Assembly: GCA_002448445.1 (NCBI GenBank)
Contig: DJYC01000097.1
Span: 1-30,498 of the forward strand
Source of the DNA: Treponema sp. UBA6988
Lineage (GTDB): Bacteria; Spirochaetota; Spirochaetia; Treponematales; Treponemataceae
Direction of reading: 5' to 3'
DNA length: 30,498 bases
The notes under the pieces were generated by a model, which searched no databases, was not told where the DNA came from, and was given only the letters and a program-made list of their open reading frames with translations. Below, in pieces: positions 14,220 to 22,862 of the stretch. Every line of letters starts with the position of its first letter. Position 1 is the stretch's first letter. A program made the position numbers and the translations under genes.

Positions 14220-16592
14220 GTGAAAATTCAAAAACTAAACAACTTCTTCCGAAGGCTTGGAGAATTCCAGCTTAAGCACAGATGGATTTTTCTGATCCTC
14301 ATTTTTGCAGTAACAGTCTTCTGCTGCATTGGACTTAGAAACCTGGACCTTTCAAGCAGCGAAGAAGAATGGTTTGACGACTGGGACAATATCAAGATTG
14401 CCCAGGACAAATTTGAGGACATGTTCGGAGCGGATGACAGCGTTATGGCCCTTATAGAGGCGGACGATGTTTTTGACCGTGAAGTTCTTGAAGCAATAGA
14501 CAAGATTGGAAAGAGGCTGGAAGCGGAAGTGCCATATGCAAAATCCGTCACATCGCTAACAGAACTTTCAATTCCCCAGGGAAACGAGGAAGGCTTTGAA
14601 ATTGTAAGCCCACTCGAAGACTTTTGCGAAAACAATTATTCCGACCAGGAAATTGCGGAAAAGAAAAAATACATACTCAGCAGGGAATCACTCGTGAACA
14701 ATCTGGTAAGCGACGATGCAAAGGAAACATGGATTGTTCTGCAGCTGGAAAACTACAGCGAGCCAATGACCCAGGCCATGCATAAAATTGTTCCGCCTGC
14801 CAGGGCTATTTTTACCAGCCCGGAATTCCAGTCGGAAAAATTCACCATAAAGCCAACAGGACTAAGCTACACCGAATACGAAGAGGAGGAAGTTACCAAA
14901 AAAGAAATAGGCACAAGAATAGGCATTGGCTTTCTTGTAATGATTGCCTGCCTTATTATCTTTATGCGGAGCCTTCGCGGCGTTATAGTTCCCTGCATTG
15001 CAACGGTTGGTGCAATAGGAAGCGTCCTGGGACTTAACGGCTGGCTTAGGATTCAGGGAGACGACCAGATGCTTGCCCTGCCCGTCCTTCTTTCCATGGC
15101 GCTAAGCATAGGCTATGCAATCCACTATGTAAACTCCTTCCGCCTGCACTTCCGCAGAACGGGAAAGAGAAAGCAAAGCGTTCTTAACTCAATGGAAGAA
15201 AGCGGCTGGCCAATTTTCTTTACGGTGATTACAACTGTTGCGGGTCTCATATCATTCCTCTTTGCAGACATAAGGCCCCTCAAATGGGTTGGCGGCTGTT
15301 CTGCCTGCTGCGTCTTTGCGGTTTATGTCTACGTCATAATCCTTATTCCGATTTTCATGTCATTCGGCAAGGACGGAAAGGCGGCCTCTGCATCCGACCT
15401 TGCTGCCATGGAAGGCGCTACAAAAACAGACATTGCTGTAGAAAAGGCAGGTTCAAGGATAATCAAAAAAAGCATTCTGGTACTTATAATTTCACTTGCA
15501 GTAATCGTAGGAATGATTCCCGGAATTCCCCGTACCCAGGTGAACATGGACTACACCGAAATGATGGGTGAGCGCACTGACTTTGTAAAGAGACTTCTTT
15601 CCATCCTGAGGGGAAAACTTGGAAGCCAGTATTCCTACAACGTTCTTGTCGAATACGAAGATGAAGACGCATTCAAGTCAAGCGATGCAGTAAAAAGGCT
15701 GGACGTTCTTTCACAAAAGCTCGGCACAATTGAAACTACAAAGGTCTCAGGAACAAAGCCCCGCGTAACGAGCATCACAAAAATCATCAAGGAAATGAAC
15801 CGCACACTTTACGAAGACAAAGAAGAAGCGTATGCAATTCCAGATGAAGATGACCTTTTGACTCAAGAAATGTTCCTCTACGAAATTTCTGGCGGTGACG
15901 ACTTGTACGACTGGGTGAGCGATGACTACCGCAACGCCTACATTCACATAGAGATGAACGGCTACGAGGCAAATAAAATTACCAAGACCCTGGACTTGGC
16001 AAAGGCATACGCAAGCGAGGTATTTCCGGATGCAAAGACAAGCATTGTCGGGGAAGTCGTAAACTATGCAGTCATGAACGGAAAACTTGTAAAGGGAGAA
16101 CTTAAATCCTTTCTTGGTTCCTTCATACTGATTCTTATCCTCATGGCAATTGCATTCGGCAGCCTGCACACTGGGCTCATTGCCATGATTCCAAACATTG
16201 CTCCTGTAATCATGATTGGAGGAGTTATGGGCTACCTTGGAATAAGCCTGGACATGATTACCATGACGACCATGCCGATGATTCTGGGAATTGCGGTTGA
16301 CGATACAATTCACTTTACAAACCACATCAAGTTCTACTTTGAAAGGGGCCTTTCTTACAAGGACGCAGTGCTTACAAGCTACCGCGAAATTGGAAAGACA
16401 ATGGGAATGACAACAATCATCCTCTGCTCCATGTTCCTTGTCCTTTCATTCAGCGTGATGAACTGCCTTGCCCGCCTTGGCTACCTTAGCATAATCGGTT
16501 TGGCAAGCGCGCTCATTGCAGACTACACGCTAACACCGGTACTGATTTTCCTTACAAAGCCCTTCGGCAAAGAGAAAAAAATTGTATCGTAG
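14220..16592 (+). CDS. MMPL/RND-superfamily exporter
   Basis: 790 residues from a GTG with AGGAGGA 6 nt upstream. It has the RND two-fold layout. There is one membrane helix near 22-42, a large periplasmic loop to about 235, then five close helices (about 236-385). A second half follows the same plan: a helix near 420, a loop, and five helices from about 635 to 785. GIAVDDTIHF (about 690-699) carries the acidic pair of the proton-relay helix, and the equivalent first-half helix has LSIGYAIHYVNSF. At about 800 residues it fits the HAE3/MMPL-type predicted exporters rather than ~1050-residue AcrB. It works in the inner membrane, driven by the proton or sodium gradient. Substrate unknown; lipids are plausible because a LolA-like protein and an outer-membrane barrel follow. 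Confidence 0.93.
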   Translation: MKIQKLNNFFRRLGEFQLKHRWIFLILIFAVTVFCCIGLRNLDLSSSEEEWFDDWDNIKIAQDKFEDMFGADDSVMALIEADDVFDREVLEAIDKIGKRLEAEVPYAKSVTSLTELSIPQGNEEGFEIVSPLEDFCENNYSDQEIAEKKKYILSRESLVNNLVSDDAKETWIVLQLENYSEPMTQAMHKIVPPARAIFTSPEFQSEKFTIKPTGLSYTEYEEEEVTKKEIGTRIGIGFLVMIACLIIFMRSLRGVIVPCIATVGAIGSVLGLNGWLRIQGDDQMLALPVLLSMALSIGYAIHYVNSFRLHFRRTGKRKQSVLNSMEESGWPIFFTVITTVAGLISFLFADIRPLKWVGGCSACCVFAVYVYVIILIPIFMSFGKDGKAASASDLAAMEGATKTDIAVEKAGSRIIKKSILVLIISLAVIVGMIPGIPRTQVNMDYTEMMGERTDFVKRLLSILRGKLGSQYSYNVLVEYEDEDAFKSSDAVKRLDVLSQKLGTIETTKVSGTKPRVTSITKIIKEMNRTLYEDKEEAYAIPDEDDLLTQEMFLYEISGGDDLYDWVSDDYRNAYIHIEMNGYEANKITKTLDLAKAYASEVFPDAKTSIVGEVVNYAVMNGKLVKGELKSFLGSFILILILMAIAFGSLHTGLIAMIPNIAPVIMIGGVMGYLGISLDMITMTTMPMILGIAVDDTIHFTNHIKFYFERGLSYKDAVLTSYREIGKTMGMTTIILCSMFLVLSFSVMNCLARLGYLSIIGLASALIADYTLTPVLIFLTKPFGKEKKIVS

Positions 16593-16651
16593 GCAAGATA
16601 AAACTGTTTAATAGTTGTATATAGCTAACAAATAAAAGCAGGAGGTTTTAT

Positions 16652-17440
16652 ATGAAAACATTCAGCATCAAGAAAGCGGCTTCTCTTTTTGCAGCCACGG
16701 CAATCATTCTTTCAAGCGTCCACTCCCAGAGTCTGAGCGGTTACGACGTAATGAAAAAGGCAGACGAAGTTCCGTCTCCAAAGACATCATCATACAAGGC
16801 TACGATGACTCTTACAGACAAAAAGGGCAAGAACCGTGTCCGCGAGCTTTCAATGAAGACAAAGGATTACGGCGACGTGGAAAAAAGCCTGATTGTATTT
16901 GCAACGCCAAAAGATGTTGCGGGAGTCGGCTACCTAACCTTTGACTACGACGCATCAGGAAAAGATTCCGACAGCTGGCTCTACATGCCCGCCATGAAGA
17001 AAGTCCGCCGCATTTCAGGCACTTCCAAGGGTGATGACTTCATGGGCTCTGACTTTACATACGAAGACGTTGGCGGTGACCGCGACTTGGACGACTATAC
17101 ATACAAGCTTTTGGGAGAAGAAAACGCGGAAGGCTTTGCATGCTACAAGGTTGAATGCAGGGCAAAGGACAAGAGCGTAAAAAATCCGCGCTACATAGTC
17201 TGGATCCGCAAGGACAATTTTATTCTTACCAAAGCAGATTTTTACGACAAGCAGGATAACCTGCACAGAAAGCTGGTCTGCTCCGGCATTGAAAAAATTG
17301 ACGGATTCTGGACTACAAAAAAGATGTTCATAAAAAACGTGCAGACCGAACATTCAACCGTACTTGAAATAAAGGACATTGTATTCGGTCTTGACCTTGC
17401 CGACAACATGTTCACGCAAGGCGCACTCGAAAGAAACTAG
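16652..17440 (+). CDS. LolA-like outer-membrane lipoprotein-sorting family protein
   Basis: 262 residues with a cleavable signal peptide (MKTFSIKKAASLFAATAIIL..., cut near VHSQS). The mature protein has the half-barrel LolA/LolB-like family pattern usually annotated as outer membrane lipoprotein-sorting protein. Landmarks are the ATMTLTDKKGKNRVRELSMK strand pair, DSWLYMPAMKKVRRISG (about 109-125), and the family hallmark MGSDFTYEDV (about 131-140). Such proteins are commonly encoded with MMPL exporters and are thought to carry a hydrophobic cargo across the periplasm. It is not the housekeeping LolA, which is shorter and lacks the MGSDFTYED block. AGGAGG lies 7 nt upstream; the gap to the exporter gene is 59 bp. 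Confidence 0.9.
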   Translation: MKTFSIKKAASLFAATAIILSSVHSQSLSGYDVMKKADEVPSPKTSSYKATMTLTDKKGKNRVRELSMKTKDYGDVEKSLIVFATPKDVAGVGYLTFDYDASGKDSDSWLYMPAMKKVRRISGTSKGDDFMGSDFTYEDVGGDRDLDDYTYKLLGEENAEGFACYKVECRAKDKSVKNPRYIVWIRKDNFILTKADFYDKQDNLHRKLVCSGIEKIDGFWTTKKMFIKNVQTEHSTVLEIKDIVFGLDLADNMFTQGALERN

Positions 17441-17524
17441 GATTTTTCTTTCTGCGGGTTGGGGGCAACATTGGCTTTCCTCCAATCCGTGCCAGGTTCC
17501 TTTAAAAGGGAGGATATGCTCACC

Positions 17525-18895
17525 ATGAAAAAAAAGTTTATACTGATGCTCCTTGCTATTGCCGTGCAGGGAATTCTCTTTTCACAGGAAGTTACATTCG
17601 GTGGCAGCCTAAAGACAAAGAATGCCCTTGGACTTCCTGCAAAGGATTCAGGCAAGGATGAAGACAAAAGGGGAAAGTTTGTAGAAGCAAAGACAACTTT
17701 TACGGCAGACCTTGATGTTTCAAAAGATGACTCATCGCTAAAGGCAGAGGCAGACTTTACATACGATGCACTAAAGGCTATTTCTTCAAGCTACGACTTT
17801 GTTAGCGGTGAGCAGAACTTTGGAATAAAGCTAAAGGAAGCCTACTTTGACTACAACGGAAGCTGGTGGTCAATGAGAATCGGAAGACAGATTTCTTCTT
17901 GGGGAAAAGCGGACGGACTTACAGTCTGTGACATTCTTTGCCCAAAAGACCTTTCAGCACTTCTTTCTGAAGAATACGCAGACAGCAGGCTTGGAATAGA
18001 TGCGGCACGTCTTTCGCTCAACTGGAACTGGGGAACTTGTGACGCATACTTTATTCCAATCTTTACACCGGCAGCCCTTCCCCTTCAGGACGGAAATCCG
18101 CTAAAAGAAATTTTGATTCCTTCAACAGTACAGGAATTTTCCGACAGCGACATAGAGCTTCCCGAAAGAAAGATTTCCAATTCTGAATACGGGGCAAAGC
18201 TAAGCGCATACCTTCCCTTTGCAGATTTTTCGCTTTACGGATTCTATGGATGGGATGACGAACCGATTCTAAAATACTCCGCTGAATTTTCCGGCAGCGG
18301 AATTGATGGCATAGGTCTTAGCGCAAACTACGAAAGAATGGCAATGGTCGGTGCAGACGCTGCAATTCCTATTGGCGAAACAGTAATACGCCTTGAAGGG
18401 GCATTTTTTCCAAAGCGGTATTTTTCCACTTCCGCAGAAAGTCAGATAGAAGCTCAGGCTGTAAATGCGGCAAAGATTGCAGCCGGACTTGAAGCAGATG
18501 AAGTTGCTACAAGCGTAAGGCGGAACCAAGTTACTGCCCTTGCTGGAATTGACTGGATGCCGTACGGTTGGACTTTTACAGCCCAATACTATGCTGACTA
18601 TGTTTTTGGCGGAACAGAAGAAATAGGCCGTGACGAATACATTCACCTTGCAACGCTTAGCATAGAAAAAAGCGTCTTCAACGACACGCTAACTTTGAGC
18701 CTTAGCGGAATTGTGGAATTTAACGACTGGTCTTGTGCCATTCAGCCCAAGGCAGAATATTCTGTAAGCGACCAGATTAGCCTTAACCTTGGAATGAATT
18801 ATTTTCTTCCAGGGCCCGACAAAGAAAAGCCCGGCACTTACGGCCAATACAAAAACCTTAGCTGCATTACGGTTGGAGGAAAATTCAGTTTTTAA
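17525..18895 (+). CDS. Outer-membrane beta-barrel protein of the exporter operon
   Basis: 456 residues from the ATG at 17525; GGGAGG ends 11 nt upstream of it but only 2 nt from the in-frame ATG at 17516. The signal peptide is MKKKFILMLLAIAVQGILFS, cut before QEVTFGG. The mature protein is a run of amphipathic strands with Gly and aromatics, such as EAYFDYNGSWWSMRIGRQIS and DFSLYGFYGWDDEP. It ends in GGKFSF, with the terminal Phe expected by the BAM machinery. The layout resembles DUF1302-type barrels found beside MMPL exporters. It is the outer-membrane component of the unit by context, possibly an exit pore. No strong terminator precedes the convergent DUF434 gene. Confidence 0.85.
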   Translation: MKKKFILMLLAIAVQGILFSQEVTFGGSLKTKNALGLPAKDSGKDEDKRGKFVEAKTTFTADLDVSKDDSSLKAEADFTYDALKAISSSYDFVSGEQNFGIKLKEAYFDYNGSWWSMRIGRQISSWGKADGLTVCDILCPKDLSALLSEEYADSRLGIDAARLSLNWNWGTCDAYFIPIFTPAALPLQDGNPLKEILIPSTVQEFSDSDIELPERKISNSEYGAKLSAYLPFADFSLYGFYGWDDEPILKYSAEFSGSGIDGIGLSANYERMAMVGADAAIPIGETVIRLEGAFFPKRYFSTSAESQIEAQAVNAAKIAAGLEADEVATSVRRNQVTALAGIDWMPYGWTFTAQYYADYVFGGTEEIGRDEYIHLATLSIEKSVFNDTLTLSLSGIVEFNDWSCAIQPKAEYSVSDQISLNLGMNYFLPGPDKEKPGTYGQYKNLSCITVGGKFSF

Positions 18896-18934
18896 AAAGG
18901 ACACGCGTTCTTGGCAAAGACTTTCTTTCTACAG

Positions 18935-19684
18935 TCATGCCCAGGCACGAAGCGGTTTTGCGCCAGATTCTTTAGCACAGACCGCCATTAAGTTGAACCA
19001 GCTGATGCAGTGGTCCAAGATGATTGCATCAGCTGTAATGACGTTTTCCTTTGTCCAAAGCTCCCGGTCCACATCTTTAAGCAGCTGAATGTCCAAGCTG
19101 AATGGGCAGCATTTGTCCTGCTCTTCCTTTATGTCTGCAAGCAAAGCCTTGAGTCTTCCCGAATTGGAAACAGGCTCATCAAGGAGAATGTGGGCAGAAT
19201 TTACATTCATTTTTGCCAGCGCAGAAAAAAGCATCTTGATTGCATACTCTGTCTCAGGAATTATCCTGTATGTTCCTCGCATGGCTGCAAGATCGCGAAT
19301 GCATCCGTCCATGCAGTCAAACAAGATGGAATTGCAGAGCATGACCTCCAGCGTAATCACCGTATTGAATCCGTCTATCCAGACTTTCCTGCCCGAAAGC
19401 GACGCAACTTCTTTAGCCCTGCGCTTGTCCAGCTGTCCTGACGTAGAAATGCTACGCACAAGAGCAAGACGCTGCCGTTCTGAAAGAGAAAAATGATTCC
19501 CCACAAAAGTGGATGCTGACTTAATGTCGTAACCTTCGTTAATCAGATAGCTGATGTGCTTTGCAGCAGTCCGTAAAGTCTCCAAGGCAGAAGGAGAAAA
19601 ATTCTTTTCGTCAGAAGGAACGAATCCCCGCTTTGCATCGGCAGGCTTATGCGGGACTTGTACATTCGCGTCAGATCTGCTCAT
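18935..19684 (-). CDS. DUF434 domain protein
   Basis: 249 residues. RGFVPSD (19-25) and the helical stretch after it match the DUF434 N-terminal domain. VWIDGFNTVITLEVML (101-116), FDCMDGCIRDLAAMRGTYR and the late acidic TADAIILDH match the C-terminal companion domain, in which spaced aspartates (D104, D126, D131) suggest a PIN/Toprim-like metal site. The family is better known from archaea, and its biochemistry is not established. No signal peptide. It lies 73 bp downstream of the zinc-ribbon gene with AGGGGA before the ATG, so it is probably the last gene of a three-gene operon. Confidence 0.75.
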   Translation of the reverse strand: MSRSDANVQVPHKPADAKRGFVPSDEKNFSPSALETLRTAAKHISYLINEGYDIKSASTFVGNHFSLSERQRLALVRSISTSGQLDKRRAKEVASLSGRKVWIDGFNTVITLEVMLCNSILFDCMDGCIRDLAAMRGTYRIIPETEYAIKMLFSALAKMNVNSAHILLDEPVSNSGRLKALLADIKEEQDKCCPFSLDIQLLKDVDRELWTKENVITADAIILDHCISWFNLMAVCAKESGAKPLRAWA

Positions 19685-19757
19685 AAATTCCCCTGTTGAG
19701 TATTACCGAAAGTTTTTCCGTGCCAATCGTGATGTTTTCAAAACGCTTGTACATTCT

Positions 19758-21524
19758 CTAATCCAAGGTAAAGCCTGCCGTATAATAAACCATGCCGCAG
19801 AAGAATGCAATTGCTAGCCATACAGCAAAGCAGACAGGCGGTTTAAAGAGCAACTTCAGGAAGAACTTTACTATTGCCTTTTTGTCATAACATGAATCTT
19901 TCGTGCGTTTTTTTCCTTTTTTTGAGGATTTGACAACCTTAAAGTCACTGAACAATACATCCAGAAGATGATTCTCTACTACAGGTTTGTAGCGCTTTTT
20001 CTTTCCGTTCTCTTTTAAGATGAATATCCACGGCCTGTTATAAAGTTCAATCCACCAGCCTTTTATAAAAATTACAGGAATGACAAGCAAAGACAGGATG
20101 AACCAAGGTGAGGATGGAATGAATTCAATTTTTCTAAAATTGAAGCCGTTTAAAAAGAGGGCAAGGATTATGGGAAAGAAAATCACGGACGCTACAGCGG
20201 AGAACATTTGCAGGATTCTCCAAAAAGACTTGAATTTTATTGCAACAGGAGTTCTTTTTCCTTCAACGTCCATAAAGAACACAGGCTTTGGCAAGGTCCG
20301 TGAAATCTGTTTCTTTGACTGCATGAGCTTGCCCCCTTCTCTGACGTAGGGACCGCCCTTTGACGTGAATTTTTTGCAGGTAATGTTATAGTCAAGGCTG
20401 AACCAATTTTCATATTTTCCGCTGTCTCTGTAGACCGTAAGAAGTACAATAAGTTGGAAGGGAACATAGAGTAACGCTATACCAATAATCGTTTCCCAGT
20501 TCGCACCAAAAAATTTCATAGACAGAAACAAAAGAGTAAACACAACTGCGGCAGACAAGATGCCCTTGAACCACCAGGGACTTATAATGTAATAGGATTT
20601 TTTTGATGCAGAAGAACGAACGCTTATCTTGCCAGTTTGTCCGTTAATCGCCACCATATAGTCTTTAGTGTAAAGATAATAGACAGGCAGTGACACCGGC
20701 ATATGAAGCATTTCATTGGTTTCTATGTTTGTATAGACGGCTTTGGTTTCGACAGTTTTTTCTATTACCGGATTATAGGATTCGTTGATTTCTCCCCTTA
20801 GACGTTTTGCAAGTGCGTCATCATCTATATCGCGTACTTTCAGTTGATGCCCGGCAACATAGGCAAAATCAAATTCCTTGAGACCGTCAATATCGTATGG
20901 TTCCATTCCGTCGAGCAGGAGATTGTCCAGATTTTTAGAGCAATTTATAAAAACGTTGTCTATGAAGCCACCGCATTCGTATTCATTGCGGCTCTCAATA
21001 CGGTGAACAGAAGCCTTTACAGGCCCGCGCACCAATTCGTAGGGAAGATAGCATCCGGTCAGCTTGTCAACATTCTTTAAAACCTGCCTAGCACATTTCT
21101 TCAACTGGTTTTTCTTGCACCAGTCAATCAGAATGTTTTGGGCTTCGTCCTTTGTTATTGAAAATGGAACCACAAACTCCGGTATGCCGTTTAGACTAAG
21201 AAATTCTCCCCTTACAAGAGACCTTCCGCAAAAGGCACAGTTCGTAAGCGCATCTCCCTTTTCAAAAACAAGTTCTGCTCCGCAGCCTGTACATTCCGCC
21301 TTCTGCAAGTCAAAGCGAGTACGGGAATCCGTCATCTTCTGGCTTTGAATCTTGCGGAAACCGTTATGTTGATCCAAGGCTTTGCTTACCTGAACCTTGC
21401 CATCGCAGTAGTGGCATTTGTAAAAGTGAGACTTAATGTCATAATATGCGGGAGCGCCACACGAAGGACAATGAATGTCATAAATTTTTGCTTTGTCCGA
21501 TTGTTTTCCATTTTCCATTTTCAT
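19758..21524 (-). CDS. Double zinc-ribbon multipass membrane protein
   Basis: 588 residues. Two N-terminal zinc ribbons are visible: CPSC...CHYC (about 19-40) and CTGC...CAFC (about 78-99). A soluble region follows to about 330, with the EFVVPFSITKDEAQ block and several later cysteines. Then come about five membrane segments (near 341-365, 368-390, 462-485, 490-513 and 555-580), with a lysine-rich stretch KVVKSSKKGKKR before the last. Proteins of this layout are usually annotated only as zinc-ribbon or TFIIB-type zinc-ribbon proteins; function unknown. GGAGG is only 3 nt from the first ATG but 9 nt from the ATG two codons in (21518), so the true start may be that one. Operon with the FGE gene 18 bp upstream. 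Confidence 0.8.
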   Translation of the reverse strand: MKMENGKQSDKAKIYDIHCPSCGAPAYYDIKSHFYKCHYCDGKVQVSKALDQHNGFRKIQSQKMTDSRTRFDLQKAECTGCGAELVFEKGDALTNCAFCGRSLVRGEFLSLNGIPEFVVPFSITKDEAQNILIDWCKKNQLKKCARQVLKNVDKLTGCYLPYELVRGPVKASVHRIESRNEYECGGFIDNVFINCSKNLDNLLLDGMEPYDIDGLKEFDFAYVAGHQLKVRDIDDDALAKRLRGEINESYNPVIEKTVETKAVYTNIETNEMLHMPVSLPVYYLYTKDYMVAINGQTGKISVRSSASKKSYYIISPWWFKGILSAAVVFTLLFLSMKFFGANWETIIGIALLYVPFQLIVLLTVYRDSGKYENWFSLDYNITCKKFTSKGGPYVREGGKLMQSKKQISRTLPKPVFFMDVEGKRTPVAIKFKSFWRILQMFSAVASVIFFPIILALFLNGFNFRKIEFIPSSPWFILSLLVIPVIFIKGWWIELYNRPWIFILKENGKKKRYKPVVENHLLDVLFSDFKVVKSSKKGKKRTKDSCYDKKAIVKFFLKLLFKPPVCFAVWLAIAFFCGMVYYTAGFTLD

Positions 21525-21542
21525 TGTCCTCCTGTCTGTATC

Positions 21543-22352
21543 TTATCCCCTTGGGCCTGAACGTACCACACGGAACCCGATGCCTGAACCCGTGTAGTCA
21601 GGGCTGTCGCAGTTGCGGAAAGTTCCTGAGCAGTTGTCTATGCTGTAGCCATAGCTTCCGCCACGGATGATTCTTTCTTCGCCGGAAGAGGGGCCTGTGG
21701 GGTCAATGTCTTCGCGCTCGGAAGGATAGTCGCCGTACCAGTCCCAGCACCACTCTGCAACGTTACCTGACATGTCGTATATTCCAAGCTCGTTGGCTTT
21801 TTTTGCCATGACTTCGTGGCTCTTGTCTCCGCTGTTTTCCATGTACCAGGCTACGCTTTCTGCGTCATCGCTTCCGCTGTATGTAAATCCCTGGCTTATG
21901 TTTCCGCCGCGGGCCGCAAATTCCCATTCAGTTTCGGTGGGGAGACGGTAGCCGTCTGCACAGATGTCGTACTCAAAGCCTTCCGTGTAGCAGGGGGTAT
22001 AGCCTTCTGCCAAGCTGAGGCGGTTGCAGTATTCGATTGCGTCGTACCAGGATACGTTTTCTACGGGCAGGTTCTTTCCCTTGTGCTTGCTGGGGTTCTT
22101 TTTCATGATGCGCTTGTATTCTTCCTGGGTTACTTCGTGGGTGCAGATATAGAATTCTGAGACCCAGGCCTCGTGTTCTGTTTCGTGCTCTTCATTATTT
22201 CCCATGACAAAGGTCTTGCTTTCCACGTGGACAAATTCTGGAGCCTTAGCCTTCTTTGCAGCCTTGGACTTTTTTGCCTTGTCTTTTCCGGAGGCGAATA
22301 TTAGGGCGGAAGAAAGGGCGAGTGCAGTTATTACGATAAAGCTTCTTTTCAT
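21543..22352 (-). CDS. Secreted FGE-sulfatase (SUMF1-like) domain protein
   Basis: 269 residues. Signal peptide MKRSFIVITALALSSALIFAS, then a Lys/Ala-rich linker (about 22-36), then one full FGE-sulfatase domain. Landmarks are KTFVMGNNEE, THEVTQEEYKRIM, PVENVSWYDAIEYCNRLS, YRLPTETEWEFAARGG, ELGIYDMSGNVAEWCWDWYG, RIIRGGSYG and GIGFRVVRS. True formylglycine-generating enzymes have two catalytic cysteines five residues apart in this last region. Here they read CSGTFRNC, seven apart, so catalysis is doubtful and a binding or structural role is likelier. It is the first gene of the leftward operon, with AGGAG upstream and a -10 at 22393-22398. Confidence 0.9.
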   Translation of the reverse strand: MKRSFIVITALALSSALIFASGKDKAKKSKAAKKAKAPEFVHVESKTFVMGNNEEHETEHEAWVSEFYICTHEVTQEEYKRIMKKNPSKHKGKNLPVENVSWYDAIEYCNRLSLAEGYTPCYTEGFEYDICADGYRLPTETEWEFAARGGNISQGFTYSGSDDAESVAWYMENSGDKSHEVMAKKANELGIYDMSGNVAEWCWDWYGDYPSEREDIDPTGPSSGEERIIRGGSYGYSIDNCSGTFRNCDSPDYTGSGIGFRVVRSGPRG

Positions 22353-22392
22353 TTACAATCTCCTATTTGCTAGAATTGAACCTTATAAGTTA

Positions 22393-22398
22393 ATTATA
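22393..22398 (-). promoter_or_regulatory. -10 box of the FGE operon
   Basis: TATAAT on the minus strand, about 40 nt from the FGE start. The -35 is unclear (TTGCTT at 15 bp). Confidence 0.4.
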
Positions 22399-22522
22399 AC
22401 CCAATAAATGAAAAAGCAAAGTGAAAATAGCTAGAAATATAGAAGGTAAGTACAAATCTAAATAAAGCTTAGCAAACATTAATCTAAATGCGTAAGCACT
22501 TCCATTCCCGCCGGGAACCGTT

Positions 22523-22610
22523 CCGAAAATCCAAAGGGTTGCTTCCAACCCCGTGCGCGGTAATTGGTGTCTAACTCCCTTCGGTCGTACCGCGCAAAAT
22601 GGATTTTCGG
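22523..22610. repeat. Imperfect inverted-repeat element
   Basis: CCGAAAATCCA (22523-22533) pairs with TGGATTTTCGG (22600-22610), and inside it GCGCGGTA (22555-22562) with TACCGCGC (22588-22595). A cruciform-prone, gene-free block. Confidence 0.65.
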
Positions 22611-22705
22611 CACGAACCCCGGCTCCATTCCAGTGCTTCCGCACATTGTTTTGCTACATTACATTTCTTGTTTATTGCACTTACCTTCTGCAATTGATGG
22701 AAGAA

Positions 22706-22787
22706 AGGAAAAAATAAGGGCGGAGGATTAGTGGCTGTGTGTAAGGATGACCTCCGCCCTTATAACAGTTAGAAAACGCTAACTTTC
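22706..22787 (-). ncRNA. Candidate ~80-nt small RNA or terminated leader
   Basis: A promoter on the minus strand (22794-22822) would start RNA near 22787. The RNA runs through a tiny ATG...TAA frame (MKVSVF) into a perfect 13-bp stem, ATAAGGGCGGAGG/CCTCCGCCCTTAT (22714-22726 with 22751-22763, 24-nt loop), then U5 and CC. No gene lies between this terminator and the FGE gene 360 bp on, so it is either a free small RNA or a constitutively terminated leader. The hairpin may also end read-through from ilvN. Confidence 0.45.
22714..22763 (-). terminator. Strong intrinsic terminator
   Basis: A 13-bp perfect stem with GGGCGGAGG/CCTCCGCCC and a U tract on the minus strand only. Confidence 0.75.
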
Positions 22788-22822
22788 ATAGTTAGCATAC
22801 ACTAACATACTGTTTTAGTCAA
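22768..22822 (-). promoter_or_regulatory. Promoter with twin GTTAG-N6-CTAAC operators
   Basis: On the minus strand TTGACT (22817-22822), exactly 17 bp, TATGCT (22794-22799). GTTAG-N6-CTAAC occurs twice, at 22768-22783 and 22791-22806. The second covers the -10 and the first lies just downstream of the start. Centres are 23 bp apart, about two helical turns. Confidence 0.6.
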
Positions 22823-22862
22823 TAGTTTTTGTAATTTTTTTTTAACTTGTAATAAACTTTTG

